From Mycobacterium genavense ATCC 51234 (GTDB taxonomy: Bacteria > Actinomycetota > Actinomycetes > Mycobacteriales > Mycobacteriaceae): DNA of 64,000 bases. The translations under genes were made by a program, and so were the position numbers. Under the pieces are notes generated by a model that did no database searches, was not told the DNA's origin, and worked only from the letters and a program-made list of their open reading frames with translations. How positions within the stretch are numbered: position 1 is the stretch's first letter; the number at the start of each line of letters is the position of its first letter. The stretch spans positions 62,001-126,000 of the forward strand of contig NZ_JAGZ01000011.1 of the NCBI RefSeq assembly GCF_000526915.1, given 5' to 3'. This document shows, in pieces, positions 1 through 9,534 of this stretch.

Positions 1-393
1 CTCCAGCGTCTCGATGAAATGGCCCATGCCGAGTCGGGTCGTCTTCTCCGGTGACACCGACACCAACTCCTCGACACTGGTCAGCACGTCACCCTCGACG
101 ATGGGTTCGGGGAACTCGACGTCGTTGGCGGCGTTGATGAATGTAGCGCCCGGCAACGGCACTCGCAAGATCAGCGACGTCGCCGGGCGTCGGCCGCCGG
201 GCTCCCACGGCGGCGGGATCAGCCATCCCATCAACAGACCCGGCGGTGCCAGCAGGCCTCCCCACTGCTGCCGGGCGAATTCCGGATCCCAGTAGGACCG
301 ATTGCCGTCGTGAATCATCGAGGCATACAACTGAATTCGCGCTCCGCTGACCGGCGTCGACGCGGTGCGCGGTTCGCTTGTCGCGCCGACCAT
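1..393 (-). CDS. MaoC-like acyl-CoA hydratase, N-terminal domain (runs off left edge)
   Basis: The visible 131 residues resemble the N-terminal hot-dog domain of MaoC-type (3R)-hydroxyacyl-CoA dehydratases: a Y-A-S-M-I-H-D-G-N stretch, a following L-A-P-P-G-L-L-M-G-W segment, and F-I-N-A-A-N with an E-G-D-V turn. The C-terminal part with the rest of the catalytic machinery lies outside the window. It is the last gene seen of a leftward cluster with an NTF2-like protein and acyl-CoA ligases, which fits beta-oxidation-like breakdown of a ring or side chain. The first ATG in frame is at 393; the same frame is open back to the stop of the upstream gene at 463, so a non-standard earlier start is possible because the family usually has a few more N-terminal residues. 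Confidence 0.7.
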   Translation of the reverse strand, partial: MVGATSEPRTASTPVSGARIQLYASMIHDGNRSYWDPEFARQQWGGLLAPPGLLMGWLIPPPWEPGGRRPATSLILRVPLPGATFINAANDVEFPEPIVEGDVLTSVEELVSVSPEKTTRLGMGHFIETLE

Positions 394-462
394 GCGCAGC
401 GCATCTTCGTACGTGCCGAAGGCTAATCGTAGCTGAGATCGGAATCCACGTATCGGTGCCGC

Positions 463-888
463 TTACATGACAAGCGGGTGCCGGTTCGGCACCACGTCCC
501 AGCAGAGATTGCACGAGGTGTAGTACCAGCCGCCGCGCTCGTAGATCAGCTCGTCCCGGTAGGTCCCGGTGACACGCAACGTGGTCTCTCCGAAGGCGGC
601 GGAGAAAAGCAGGGCGACACAGCGCTGCATCGCGTGCACGCCGTCGACGGCGATCTCGTGGTCGACGGTCACTAGGCGGTGTCCTTCGCCTCCGTCGAAT
701 GCCGAGCGCAGGTCGTCGAACGCTTCGCCGTCGCGGACAAAGCTGGCACCGGAATGACGAAACGTCGCGATCCAGCTATCGCGGTCGCCGTCGGAGTAAG
801 CGCGATTGTGCCGGGCGTTCAGGTTCAAGATCGCGTGGCGGCCGGTCGCAGCGTGCAGGAACTGCTCCTGCTGGTAGGACATCGTCAT
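463..888 (-). CDS. SnoaL/NTF2-like fold protein
   Basis: A 141-residue protein with the size and pattern of the SnoaL-like/NTF2-like family: an N-terminal helix ending N-R-A-Y-S-D-G-D, a W-I-A-T-F strand, H-E-I-A-V-D in the middle and a C-terminal Y-R-D-E-L-I-Y-E-R-G-G-W-Y strand. Members are small dehydratases, isomerases or hydroxylases acting on ring-containing substrates, or binding partners. The reaction cannot be told from sequence. Two ATGs are available (888 and 882). It sits between the MaoC gene and decayed acyl-CoA ligases and was probably co-transcribed with them. It appears intact. Confidence 0.7.
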   Translation of the reverse strand: MTMSYQQEQFLHAATGRHAILNLNARHNRAYSDGDRDSWIATFRHSGASFVRDGEAFDDLRSAFDGGEGHRLVTVDHEIAVDGVHAMQRCVALLFSAAFGETTLRVTGTYRDELIYERGGWYYTSCNLCWDVVPNRHPLVM

Positions 889-949
889 TTCTACTCGCCA
901 GCCTCTCCCCCGAAGGAAAAAAGAACCAACTTTGTAACATCGACTTTAC

Positions 950-2430
950 TTACCGCTTAACAATATATCCGTGTTGTTCTCGATCCCAGGCCTTCGAAGT
1001 TAATCCCTTGGCTCGCAATAATTCTTTACGCACCCGCCCGATAACGTTCTTCGGGAGTTCGTTGACCTGCTCGACATAGCGCGGGACGCAGAAGTACGGC
1101 ATCCGGTCGGCGCAGTAGTCGAGCAGCTCGGCGCAGTCCAGCACGGCGTCGGGGCGCACCGCCACCACGAGCAGGATGTCGTCCTCCCCCAACTCGCTGG
1201 GCACCCCGATCGCCGCCGCTTCGGCGACCGCGGGATGGGGCATGACGACGCGTTCCACCTCGACCGAGGAAATGTTCTCTCCGCGCCTACGCAGTGAATC
1301 CTTGATCCGGTCCAGATACGTGAGGTTCTGATCGGAGTCGAGCCGGCCGAGATCACCGGTGCGGAACCATTCCGGATGCGGAACCAACCGCGCGTCTTGG
1401 CCGATGTAGCCCTCGCTCATCACGTGTGGGTGCCGGGGCCGGCAGGCGATCTCGCCCACGGTGCCGCGGGAACCGGGTCGCCGTCGTCGTCGACGATGCG
1501 CACGTCGAAGTTGGGATTGGGTCGACCCGACGTTCCGGGGACGCCCTCGTCGGTCACGCCCTTGACCGCTATCGGGAATGCCTCGGTCATCCCGTACATC
1601 GTGACAATGCGGCACCCGTAACGCTTTTCGATGTCGTGATAGGAACTCGCGTCGATCGGTGCGGCCGAGATGAACCGCAGTGGCAGCTGCGCGTCACGCG
1701 TGTCGGCCGGCAGGTTGCAGAGCATCGACACCATCGCGCCGGCTCCGGCGAAGCCCACGGCACCGTGGGCGCGGATGTCGTCCCACACCTGGGCGGGGTG
1801 GAACGATTGCGCCAGCACGGTCGTTCCGCCGACCAGCATCGGGACCAGCACGCTCGGCGCGGCGCTCAGGTGGAACAACGGCATCGCCGTCCACAACGCC
1901 TCCCTCGACCGCAGCTCCCAGGACGACGCTACGGTCGCCGCGACCGAGAACAAGTAATTCCAGGTCGTGGCAACGGCTTTCGACGGCCCGGTGGTGCCCG
2001 ACGTGTAGAACAGCGCCCCCAGTTCGCCGGGCTTGGCGGGGTCGTCGGTACAAACGGCACCGCGCTCCAGCCGGCTTGCAAGCGAATCGTCTTGCACCAC
2101 AATGTCGGTCACCGTATCCAACCGGTCGGCGATCTCGTCGAAGCGGGGGCGGCGCTCGGCGTCGGTGAGAATCACCTTGGCCGCGACAACTGCAGGGTGT
2201 GCAGCAGGAAGTCCCCTTTGTTCGCGGCGTTGACCGCCGCGCTCACCGCGCCGATCCGGGCCGCGCCGAGCCAGAAGTACACCCATTCCGGGCAGGTGCC
2301 GGTGAACAACGCCACCCCATCGCCATGACCCACGCCCAACGAGGACAGTATCTCGGCCGCCGCACCCGAGCGCCGCCGCATCTGCTCGAATGTCACGTCG
2401 GTCCCGGCGATCGACAAACCGCCCATCTCG
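950..2430 (-). pseudogene. Acyl-CoA ligase (FadD/ANL family), frameshifted
   Basis: An ANL-superfamily adenylating enzyme can be read in pieces: an N-terminal part (G-T-D-V-T-F-E-Q, 2420-2190), the P-loop core Y-T-S-G-T-T-G-P-S-K around 2010, the A8-type Y-G-M-T-E around 1590, W-F-R-T-G-D-L and the hinge Y-L-D-R-I-K-D near 1310, and the C-terminal K-N-V-I-G-R-V-R-K-E-L-L near 1040. The reading frame must change near 2190 and near 1465, and the first ~40 residues of the family are missing at the junction with the upstream ligase remnant. It would have activated a carboxylic acid to its CoA thioester for the neighbouring hydratase pathway. Two independent shifts plus a lost N-terminus make it a pseudogene. 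Confidence 0.75.
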
Positions 2431-2677
2431 TGTTGATGGGGTTGACTACGCCGCCACACCACGGCACGGCGAGCAGGCACTCATGGTAGCGATCAGAGTT
2501 CAAGGCGAGGATTCCGACGCGGTCTCCCGGACAAACCCCCATCGCCGTGAGGGCTGCCGCGAGGCGGGCAATCCGCTCAGCAGACTCGGCGACCGTGCGC
2601 CTGCGGTCGCGATGGATCGTAGCGATACGCTCAAGCCAGAGCCGAAGCTCCCGATGCAGCGACTGCGTCAACCACAT
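2425..2677 (-). pseudogene. Acyl-CoA ligase N-terminal remnant
   Basis: About 84 codons from ATG 2677 encode the beginning of a second ANL enzyme: R-T-V-A-E-S-A-E-R-I-A-R-L-A-A-A-L, then G-D-R-V-G-I-L-A-L-N-S and N-P-I-N-T-R-W. Homology stops abruptly there and the sequence continues, in another frame, as the truncated start of the next ligase. This looks like a deletion that removed most of one fadD and the 5' end of the next. Its start lies 4 bases after the stop of the upstream ligase, so three fadD genes probably stood in tandem. Confidence 0.65.
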
Positions 2678-2680
2678 CCG

Positions 2681-4251
2681 TCAGGCTCCCGCCCTCGACC
2701 ATTGCCCAACGCCGTGGGCAGTCCCACTGTGCTTGATCAGCAGGTCTTTTCGGATCTTGCCGACCGCAGTGCAAGGCAGCTGCGCGACAATTTCGACCTG
2801 GTCGGGCACCTTGCCGCGGGGCAGGTGGTAGGTACAGAACTCAATGAGCTCGTCTTCATCGGCATTGTCTCGGCCATGGTTGTTCGGCACAACGAATGCC
2901 TTGATCGCCTCGTCGCGCACTTGGTCGGGGACGCCTATGACTGCTGATTCATGCACGCCAGGATGAGCGTCAATGACGCGCTCTACCTCGGCGGCGGCCA
3001 CGTTCTCCCCTGCGCGTTTGATCATGTTTTTAGCTCGGTCGTGGAGAACAAGGAAGCCGTCGCTGCGTTTACGGACGATGTCGCCGGTCCGCAACCAGCC
3101 ATCGGTGATCGTCTGGCCCATTGTCGCGTCGTCGGCGAGGTAGCCGGCCATCAGCGTCTGTCCGGGTATCCCGCCGATGAGTAACTCGCCGGTCTCGCCG
3201 GGCACCACGTCGCGACCGCTTTCGTCCACCACGCGGACGCGGCCAGTTTCGGTGGGCAGCCCGATGCTCATGCTGTCGGACGGCCCGTACAGGGGGTTCA
3301 TCAGGGGCGGCGCGATGGCCTCGGTCATCCCGTACAGCTGCAACAACGGGCAGTCGAACCGGTTTTGAAACTGCGTGAGCTGCGCCTGGGTGATGTTCTG
3401 GGCGAAGACGGTGGCGCGCAGGCTGTTGTCGGCGTCCTCACGGAACTCCGGTGCGGCCAAGACCATCCGGATTGGCGCGGCAAACAGACTTGCGAGAGTC
3501 GCGCCGAGGCTTCGCACCTGCGCACCCCAACGCGATGCCGAAAATCGGGCCGTGACCGCGACCGAAACCACGGTGACTAGCGCCGACATGACGCAGTAGT
3601 ACTGCGCGTTGGCATGAAACAGCGGCAGTACGACCAGCCAGCGATCATCGGCCCGCATACGCAGCTGACCGGCCACAGTAGAGCCGGCGACCGATAGTTG
3701 GCATGGGTGACGACAACGCCTTGGGGCCTGCTCGTAGTGCTTGAGGTGTACAATACCGCGAGAGGATCGTGTCCGGCGATCTGCGGTGCGTTGGTCGACG
3801 ATACAGCTGTCGACATGTCGGCGAAGTTGTGTCGGGCGGTGATCACACGGGAAGCTGCTCCACACCAAGCGCTTTCGACATTTCGGCGTTGTCCGTCGCC
3901 GCATACCACGCCGCGGCATTGGGCATGGTCGAAGATATAGCGAAGGTCATCGGCCGTGCTATTCGGGTTCACCGGAACCATCACGGTCTTCGCGATCGCG
4001 GCTCCAAACCAGCAGGCAAGAAACTCCGGGCTGTTGTCGAGAACGACCGCGAACCGATCACCACGGGCCAGTCCCAGCGAGGTCATCAGTCCCGCTGTGC
4101 GCATGGCCATTTGGAGGACCTCGGCATAGGTGTATCGCCGCGGGTCGTCGTCGATGGAGTCGAAGATCAGAAACGGGGTATCAGGATTGCTCTCGGCCCA
4201 GAAGCGCAACGTGTCGCCGACGGTACATTCACCGGAAATGGGCAGCGTCAA
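2681..4251 (-). pseudogene. Acyl-CoA ligase (FadD family), frameshifted
   Basis: Near full-length ANL ligase. The N-terminal half reads from 4251 to about 3700 and the C-terminal half from about 3680 to 2681 in another frame: Y-G-M-T-E near 3330, W-L-R-T-G-D-I and a hinge-type L-H-D-R-A-K-N near 3050, and the catalytic-Lys region A-V-G-K-I-R-K-D near 2740. The P-loop is also altered (Y-T-S-S-T-T-S-R-P-Q instead of Y-T-S-G-T-T-G-x-P-K), so it was losing function before or besides the frameshift. The likely start is TTG 4251: an AAGGAGGG ribosome site precedes it and the TTG overlaps the TGA of the FAH/metallo-hydrolase gene, indicating translational coupling. Confidence 0.75.
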
Positions 4252-6191
4252 AGCGACCCTCCTTGTGCTGCTTGCCATTCCGCTTGCAGATCAAACAGTT
4301 CACGGATGCCCAACTGCGGCGTCCGCGGGTCAATTTCGCGGTATCGCTGATAGACGTTGACACCGACGCGCTCGGCATCCAACCAATCGCGATACTCGCC
4401 GAGGTCGATACGGGCGGCCGCTTCCTGAAAGGGTTGTCCGGTCGTCCACGCGCAGTCCGCATAATCGGACACAAAGGTGAGGTATTCCCGCACGCTCTTC
4501 ATGGCGCTGCCATCACCGACCGGGCCGTGTCCGGGGACGACGACGGAGGGATCCAGCGCGATCATGGCGTCGCAGGCCGCCACCCAATTGGCTATCGGAC
4601 CGGCCCACACAATCGGAGTGCACCCAAAGAACAGCAGGTCTCCGCCGAACAGCACCCCCGCATCCGGCACGTGCACGACGCTGTCAGCGGCGGTGTGCGC
4701 CGGTCCCAGGTCATACACGTCGACGCGACGACCGCCGACTTCGACACTGAGCTGGCCCTCGAACGTCTTGTCCGCATTACGTGTGACGACGTCGCCAAAG
4801 AAGAACTGCCCCAACCGTTCCCGGAGGTACGGGGTAGTCGTCGGGCCGAAGTCGGCACTCTGGAAAAACGCGAACATCTCGGGCGCCAGCTCGTGCTCGA
4901 TCGATTCGGCGGTAGCTTTTGCGGCCAGGATTCGCACCGCCGGGCCTAGGAGCTGATTCCCATGCGTGTGGTCGCCATTGGAGTGGGTGATCAGCACGTC
5001 TCGGAGGGGGTGGCGGTCGGTAATCGGCTTCATCGCCGTCAACATCTCGCGTGTCAAGCGCAAGTCAAAGAGCGTGTCGACGAGCATCGAGGCGCCCTCG
5101 CCGGCCACCAGGCCCGCGTTGCTCCAGCCGAAGCCTCCATCTGGCAGGGTCCATGCCCACACATCCGTGCCCACCTCGTGCAGACCACGGGTGTAAGGGA
5201 TCAGGGCGCGCGCTCGGTTCACGCGCAGCGGCGCGGATGCGGCGTCCGGATTATTGCGCGCCGGTAGTGGTTGCGGCGCGGGCGAGGACCGCACGATTTG
5301 ACGCGTCGCCCCAAGCCCCTCGACGGTCAGGGTGACGACGTCACCATCGCCCAACCAGCCGCGAAACGACCCCAAATCGTTGACGTCGAGATGCTCCAAC
5401 AGCGTGCAGGTGGGCACCGTGCCGGAACCGAAAACATCACCGGGATAAAGCGTGACTCCGCGCGAAGCGAACGAAATCACTTCGGCGAAGGTCCAATCCA
5501 TCGAACCGGTCGACCCTTCACCGATTACCTGCCCATTGACAGCGGCGGAAACCCGCAAGTCGAGCCTGCCGTCGCGAAGGTACGGTTCGAGTTCATCGGG
5601 CGTCACCAGATACGGGCCCAGCGTCAGGGCGCTGTCTTTGTCTTTACCCTGACCGATACCGAGTTGAAGTTCGAGTGCTTGCAAGTCGCGTGCGGACCAA
5701 TCGTTGAAGATCGTGTAGCCGATGATTGCTCGTTCTGCCTCGGCCACCGACAAGTCTTTGCCACCGGCTCCAATAACCGCGGCGATCTCGAGTTCGAAGT
5801 CCTGCCAGGCGCTTCCGGATGCGATCGGCACGTCGTCATGCGGGCCAAGCACGCTCGACGGACAGGCAAAGTAGAACGCCGGGATTCGATACCACGCGTC
5901 CTTCAGGACGCGGCCGCCACCCAGCGCCTGTTGGCAGTTGCGCATATGGTCGAGAAAGCACAAACAATCGCGAATTGCAGGCGGCCGCGGAATCGGTGCC
6001 GCGAGTTCGACTTCGTCTAGCCGCACCGTGTCGCACGCGCGGCGGGCTCGCCGACCCGCTTCGGCCAATCCCCCCGTTCCACGCGAAATCAGCTCCACCA
6101 TCGTCACGCCGGTTGGCAACGAATAAATACTTTCTCCAACCAGCAAGCCGACCCGGTCACCATCAGGTGTCCGATAGGTCACCCAGCGCAT
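4248..6191 (-). CDS. Fusion: fumarylacetoacetate hydrolase domain plus metallo-beta-lactamase-fold domain
   Basis: One uninterrupted 647-residue frame. Residues ~1-310 are a fumarylacetoacetate hydrolase (FAH)-type domain: opening M-R-W-V-T-Y-R, a D-F-E-L-E-I-A-A-V-I-G metal-binding segment, G-Y-T-I-F-N-D-W-S-A-R-D, and a late G-D-V-F-G-S-G-T. Residues ~330-647 are a metallo-beta-lactamase fold: T-H-S-N-G-D-H-T-H-G-N (the HxxxDHxHG zinc motif), G-P-A-H-T, V-L-F-G-G-D-L-L-F and V-P-G-H-G-P. Both are normally separate enzymes (C-C bond hydrolysis or oxaloacetate-type decarboxylation; thioester or lactone hydrolysis). The fusion suggests successive steps in one catabolic route, coupled to the fadD cluster downstream. 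ATG 6191 matches the usual FAH opening; GTG 6200 is an alternative start. Confidence 0.8.
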   Translation of the reverse strand: MRWVTYRTPDGDRVGLLVGESIYSLPTGVTMVELISRGTGGLAEAGRRARRACDTVRLDEVELAAPIPRPPAIRDCLCFLDHMRNCQQALGGGRVLKDAWYRIPAFYFACPSSVLGPHDDVPIASGSAWQDFELEIAAVIGAGGKDLSVAEAERAIIGYTIFNDWSARDLQALELQLGIGQGKDKDSALTLGPYLVTPDELEPYLRDGRLDLRVSAAVNGQVIGEGSTGSMDWTFAEVISFASRGVTLYPGDVFGSGTVPTCTLLEHLDVNDLGSFRGWLGDGDVVTLTVEGLGATRQIVRSSPAPQPLPARNNPDAASAPLRVNRARALIPYTRGLHEVGTDVWAWTLPDGGFGWSNAGLVAGEGASMLVDTLFDLRLTREMLTAMKPITDRHPLRDVLITHSNGDHTHGNQLLGPAVRILAAKATAESIEHELAPEMFAFFQSADFGPTTTPYLRERLGQFFFGDVVTRNADKTFEGQLSVEVGGRRVDVYDLGPAHTAADSVVHVPDAGVLFGGDLLFFGCTPIVWAGPIANWVAACDAMIALDPSVVVPGHGPVGDGSAMKSVREYLTFVSDYADCAWTTGQPFQEAAARIDLGEYRDWLDAERVGVNVYQRYREIDPRTPQLGIRELFDLQAEWQAAQGGSL

Positions 6192-6215
6192 ATAACCCAC
6201 TTTCGTTCTGTGTCA

Positions 6216-6253
6216 GGCACCATATAGTATGTTATTTGGCATTGTAAAGTGCC
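6216..6253. promoter_or_regulatory. Divergent promoter region with small palindromes
   Basis: Between the leftward FAH fusion gene and the rightward alcohol dehydrogenase lies an AT-rich patch, unusual for this GC-rich DNA. It holds CATA-tag-TATG (6221-6231), a perfect 4+3+4 inverted repeat containing TATAGT, and flanking GGCAC (6216-6220) and GTGCC (6249-6253) arms. This is the likely place for back-to-back promoters and a repressor site. No known box is recognised with confidence. Confidence 0.3.
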
Positions 6254-6367
6254 GCTTGGCAGATCCGGGACGGCTGATTGGGGATCACTCGTGGTTGCGA
6301 GATGCCAAGGCGCCCATGGGTTCCCAGCCAAAGAGCGGCTGGCCGGAGACGCTAAGGAGATCACCAG

Positions 6368-7483
6368 ATGAGCTCAACCACTCAGTCGTCTGGGGTAGGT
6401 CAGACGGTCCGGGGTGTCATTTCCCGCACCAAGGACGACGCAGTGGAGTTAGCGGACATCGTCATCCCAGACCCCGGCCCGAACGATGTAGTGGTCGGTG
6501 TGGCAGCGTGCGGGGTGTGCCACACCGATCTGACTTATCGCGATGGCGGGATCGGCGATAACTACCCGTTCTTGCTCGGCCACGAGGCGGCCGGGATCGT
6601 GGAATCGGTGGGGTCAGCGGTCACCGCGGTCCAGCCGGGCGATTTCGCGATCTTGAACTGGCGCGCGGTGTGTGGGTGGTGCCGAGCCTGCAAACGAGGC
6701 CGGCCATGGTAGTGCTTCGACACTCGCAACGCCTCGCGTCCTATGACCCTGCCCGACGGGACCTCGCTGACCCCCGCACTGGGCGTCGGCGCATTCGCCG
6801 AAAAAACCTTGGTACATGAAGCCCAGTGCACCAAGGTGGACCCCGCCACCGACCCCGCCGTGGCGCGGTTGCTGGGCTGTGGCGTCATGACCGGTTTGGG
6901 TGCAGCGATCAACACCGGTGCCGTCAGCCGCGATGACACCGTCGCTGTGATCGGCTGCGGCGGTGTCGGGGACGCAGCGATCGCGGGAGCAACGCTAGTC
7001 GGCGTCAAGCGAATCATCGCCGTCGATACCGACGATTCAAAACTGCAGTGGGCCCGCCACTTCGGCGCGTCTCACACCATTAACGCCCGCGAACAAGACC
7101 CGGTAGAAGCCATCGCTGCACTGACCGACGGTTTCGGCGCCGACGTGGTAATCGACGCCGTCGGCCGACCCGAATATTTTAGGCAAGCGTTCTACGCTCG
7201 TGACCTCGCCGGAACCGTTGTGCTGGTAGGTCTTCCAACGCCAGACATGCGCTTGGACATTCCGTTGATCGACTTCTTCTCCCGGGGCGGATCGCTGAAA
7301 TCATCGTGGTACGGCGACTGCCTGCCCGAGCGTGACTTTCCCACCCTGATCAGCTTGTATGCGCAGGGTCGACTTCCGCTGGAAAAATTCGTCTCCGAAC
7401 GCATCGGACTCGACGACATCGAGGCAGCATTCCAGAAGATGCACCTCGGTCAGGTGCTGCGATCGGTGGTCGTGCTCAACTGA
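6368..7483 (+). pseudogene. Zinc alcohol dehydrogenase, S-(hydroxymethyl)mycothiol dehydrogenase-like, internal TAG
   Basis: A medium-chain zinc alcohol dehydrogenase of 371 codons, close to the mycothiol-dependent formaldehyde dehydrogenase (AdhE2/MscR) type. Visible features are the catalytic zinc segments G-V-C-H-T-D-L and G-H-E-A-A-G, the structural zinc cluster C-G-W-C-R-A-C, and a GxGGxG-type NAD fold (V-I-G-C-G-G-V-G). A good ribosome site (AAGGAG) precedes ATG 6368. Codon 115, between the third and fourth zinc cysteines, is TAG (6710-6712) where I expect a Tyr codon; the frame is otherwise open through 7483. A single substitution therefore splits the gene. A truncated 114-residue product would lack the NAD-binding domain. 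Confidence 0.85.
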
Positions 7484-7768
7484 CACCCGATCCGGCCGTT
7501 GCCCTGCCGTCGCGGAGATTGTGTTGTCTCACAGTTAGATTCGTTTGGAACTACCCGTGCTCTCCCCAGGAACTCATTGAGCGTTAGGCATCGGGATCGA
7601 ACGGCCGATTCTACGGGAATCCACCGAGTCGAGGCATGGCGTGATCGTAAATGTGGCGTCCGAGAGTCGAGTGAGGTCGTCGTCGAATGGACCCAAGACC
7701 ACGGCAGTCGAGGCCCGGTCAGTTCGGCTTCAGACAGGGTTGACGGTCAGGCCACTGCTGCTGACCCA
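7484..7768. other. Intergenic stretch without recognisable gene
   Basis: No coding sequence with family resemblance is seen on either strand between the alcohol dehydrogenase and the AbiEii-like fragment. Composition is less GC-rich than the flanking core genes. It probably includes the left edge of the accessory island; no tRNA-end duplication was noticed. Confidence 0.4.
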
Positions 7769-8150
7769 TCACACGGCCGTCGCGCTGTCGCTACGTTCAA
7801 CGAATCGCCGGATGGCCTCCGCCGCCTCCTCAACGGTGGCGGCAAGTTCGAGATGATCCAGCCCCTCCAGTGCACCCGAATAGATCGGCGGCCAGTGTGG
7901 CAGCCCGACCACGTTCGGCGGCCATGGATGCTGAGCGCGCGCTTCGAAAACAGCGATGCACGCGCTGCGCGTTAGCACGAGATCGGTATCGGGCAGCAGC
8001 CCTTCGAGGAGCTGCAAGTCCACCAAGTCGTGAGCGCGATCGTTGACTCTCGGCACTTCGAGCACGGCGGTCACAGCGTGGAGCTTCTGCGCGATCTGCC
8101 AGGGAATGGTCATACACGGCACGGAAACCGCCACGGGGAAGCCATCTGTA
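7769..8150 (-). pseudogene. AbiEii/AbiGii-type nucleotidyltransferase toxin, C-terminal fragment
   Basis: The last ~125 residues match the C-terminal half of AbiEii-like (type IV toxin-antitoxin) proteins: a P-W-Q-I-A-Q-K-L-H-A helix, R-A-H-D-L-V-D-L-Q-L-L, an F-E-A-R-A-Q-H-P-W-P-P segment and W-P-P-I-Y-S. The N-terminal nucleotidyltransferase core with its G-S and D-x-D motifs is not visible upstream of about 8150. No AbiEi antitoxin partner is visible upstream. The fragment is therefore inactive as a nucleotidyltransferase. It belongs to the accessory island bordered by tRNA-Met. Confidence 0.6.
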
Positions 8151-8244
8151 CTTTGGCTTCGCGGTTTTGGTTGAGGCAGCAATGGGACCGGCGGGCACTG
8201 CATGATCGAGGACGCCAAGGCGCAGACCGGAAGCATGTGGCCGC

Positions 8245-9397
8245 TTGAGGGAGCGTTCCGGTGTGGAGACGGATTCTTATCGGCACCCGAATGTGTCGGC
8301 CACACGTTTTCAATCCCGCACAGTGTCACACGCAATCTTACTTACCCTGCCCGAAATCCGCGAAGGATCGCTCAGTCGCCCGCCGTGGCGATATGTTCGT
8401 GAAGGCGAGGACCGCAACAGCGTCCTTGGAGACGGCTGGGGCTCTATTGCGGGCGGAGGCACAGACGACCCCAAGTACGCCCACGTCCTGCAATGTGTGG
8501 TGCATTCGGAAGTCGCTGCGACAGACGACAAATCCTTCCAGACTGCTGCTACGCAGTTCGGTGATGAACTCTCCGACTGGTGGGCCTTAGTTTGCGACTG
8601 GTTGGACGTACTCACCTTGCAAGACTTCGCGGGCTTGGGTCGCGCGCAAAGGAGCATCCTGGATAATTCAGTTGTGGAGCGGCGACCCAAACGGAGTCCG
8701 GCGAGCTGGAGTCAACTATCAAGTCATGGCCGGCGGAATGAACTGGGTGGAAGTTCTTGACCGCCAACGAATTCAGATTGCGACGGATCTAGCGGCAAGC
8801 AACTCGTCACCACATGTTGAGTGGCTGTTCCTTCGAGACGCGCGTTCACTTCTGAATGCGCGCGAATACCGACGAGCCGTGATCGACTCGTGTACAGCTG
8901 CGGAATTGTCTGTGACCGCCCTCATCGACCGAAAATTCGACCTCGCAGGGACGAATCAGACTGACCGCGAAGAGAAGTTTTCAAAGCACCATGGACTCGC
9001 AAAGCTCATCGAACTTCACAACAGCTTCAGAACCGGGGAGCTCCCGAAACGCCTCTACCAGGAGGTGGGCGCACCTCGAAACAACGCCGCACACGTAGGG
9101 GCCTCATTGAGCGAGTCGGAGGCCAGGGCTGCAATGAGCAAGTCTGCTGAAGTCGTCAACATGGCCTATCCACTCAGCGCAATCGCTGCAGGAGTAGCTT
9201 GCCAGATCCAGACTCCCTCTCAATTAGGAATCCTGCCGGGAGTCGATAAAGAGCTCGTTCTAACTACGGGCAACGCGCTGCACATGAGTGTTCAAGCCCG
9301 CAGGCGCGAGAGACCACCACCGCTGCAACCACTGGCGTCCGAACAACGCGACGACATTGGTGGCAGTTCTGGCGCCGATAGTGTTCGGGGCTGGTAG
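8245..9397 (+). pseudogene. HEPN-domain protein, frameshifted
   Basis: Two frames join near 8670 to give a protein of about 330-380 residues. The first part (to ~8665) is rich in Trp and acidic residues and not recognised. The second part holds a HEPN-like helical domain: L-R-D-A-R-S-L-L-N-A-R-E-Y-R-R-A-V-I-D followed by A-A-E-L, and later R-N-N-A-A-H, which fits the Rx4-6H ribonuclease motif. HEPN proteins are common RNases in defence and toxin systems. The true start is unclear (TTG 8245 is the first available start in this frame). The last ~40 codons run antisense across the integrase tail, so the native C-terminus was probably replaced by recombination. TTG 8672 could start a separate HEPN-only protein. 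Confidence 0.55.
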
Positions 9398-9505
9398 CTC
9401 GGGCAGGTTGTTGAGCGCCCCGCCGTCCTCCTCAGGGATGTAGTCGCCATATACGTCCAGCGTCAACGTAAAGGTGCTGTGCCTCAGCCACTTCGACACC
9501 TGCAT
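9290..9505 (-). pseudogene. Tyrosine recombinase (phage integrase), C-terminal tail
   Basis: Minus-strand codons read V-S-K-W-L-R-H-S-T-F-T-L-T-L-D-V-Y-G-D-Y-I-P-E-E-D, the end of a mycobacterial or phage tyrosine integrase: the catalytic His after W-L and the nucleophile Tyr in D-V-Y-G-D-Y. The frame continues past the tail to about 9300. Everything upstream of the last 70 residues is gone. It marks this stretch as a former integrated element, in keeping with the tRNA gene 1.4 kb away. Confidence 0.65.
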
Positions 9506-9534
9506 AAAGTGAACCCATCAGCTGGTCTAACGGA

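Noticed and set aside
7484..7768. Second attachment site (duplicate of the tRNA 3' end)
   Set aside because: No run matching the tRNA T-arm or acceptor end was noticed, so the left island border stays undefined.
8310..8690. A minus-strand open frame of 126 codons, considered as the missing AbiEii N-terminus or AbiEi
   Set aside because: It has no nucleotidyltransferase or winged-helix features and is antisense to a better plus-strand frame.
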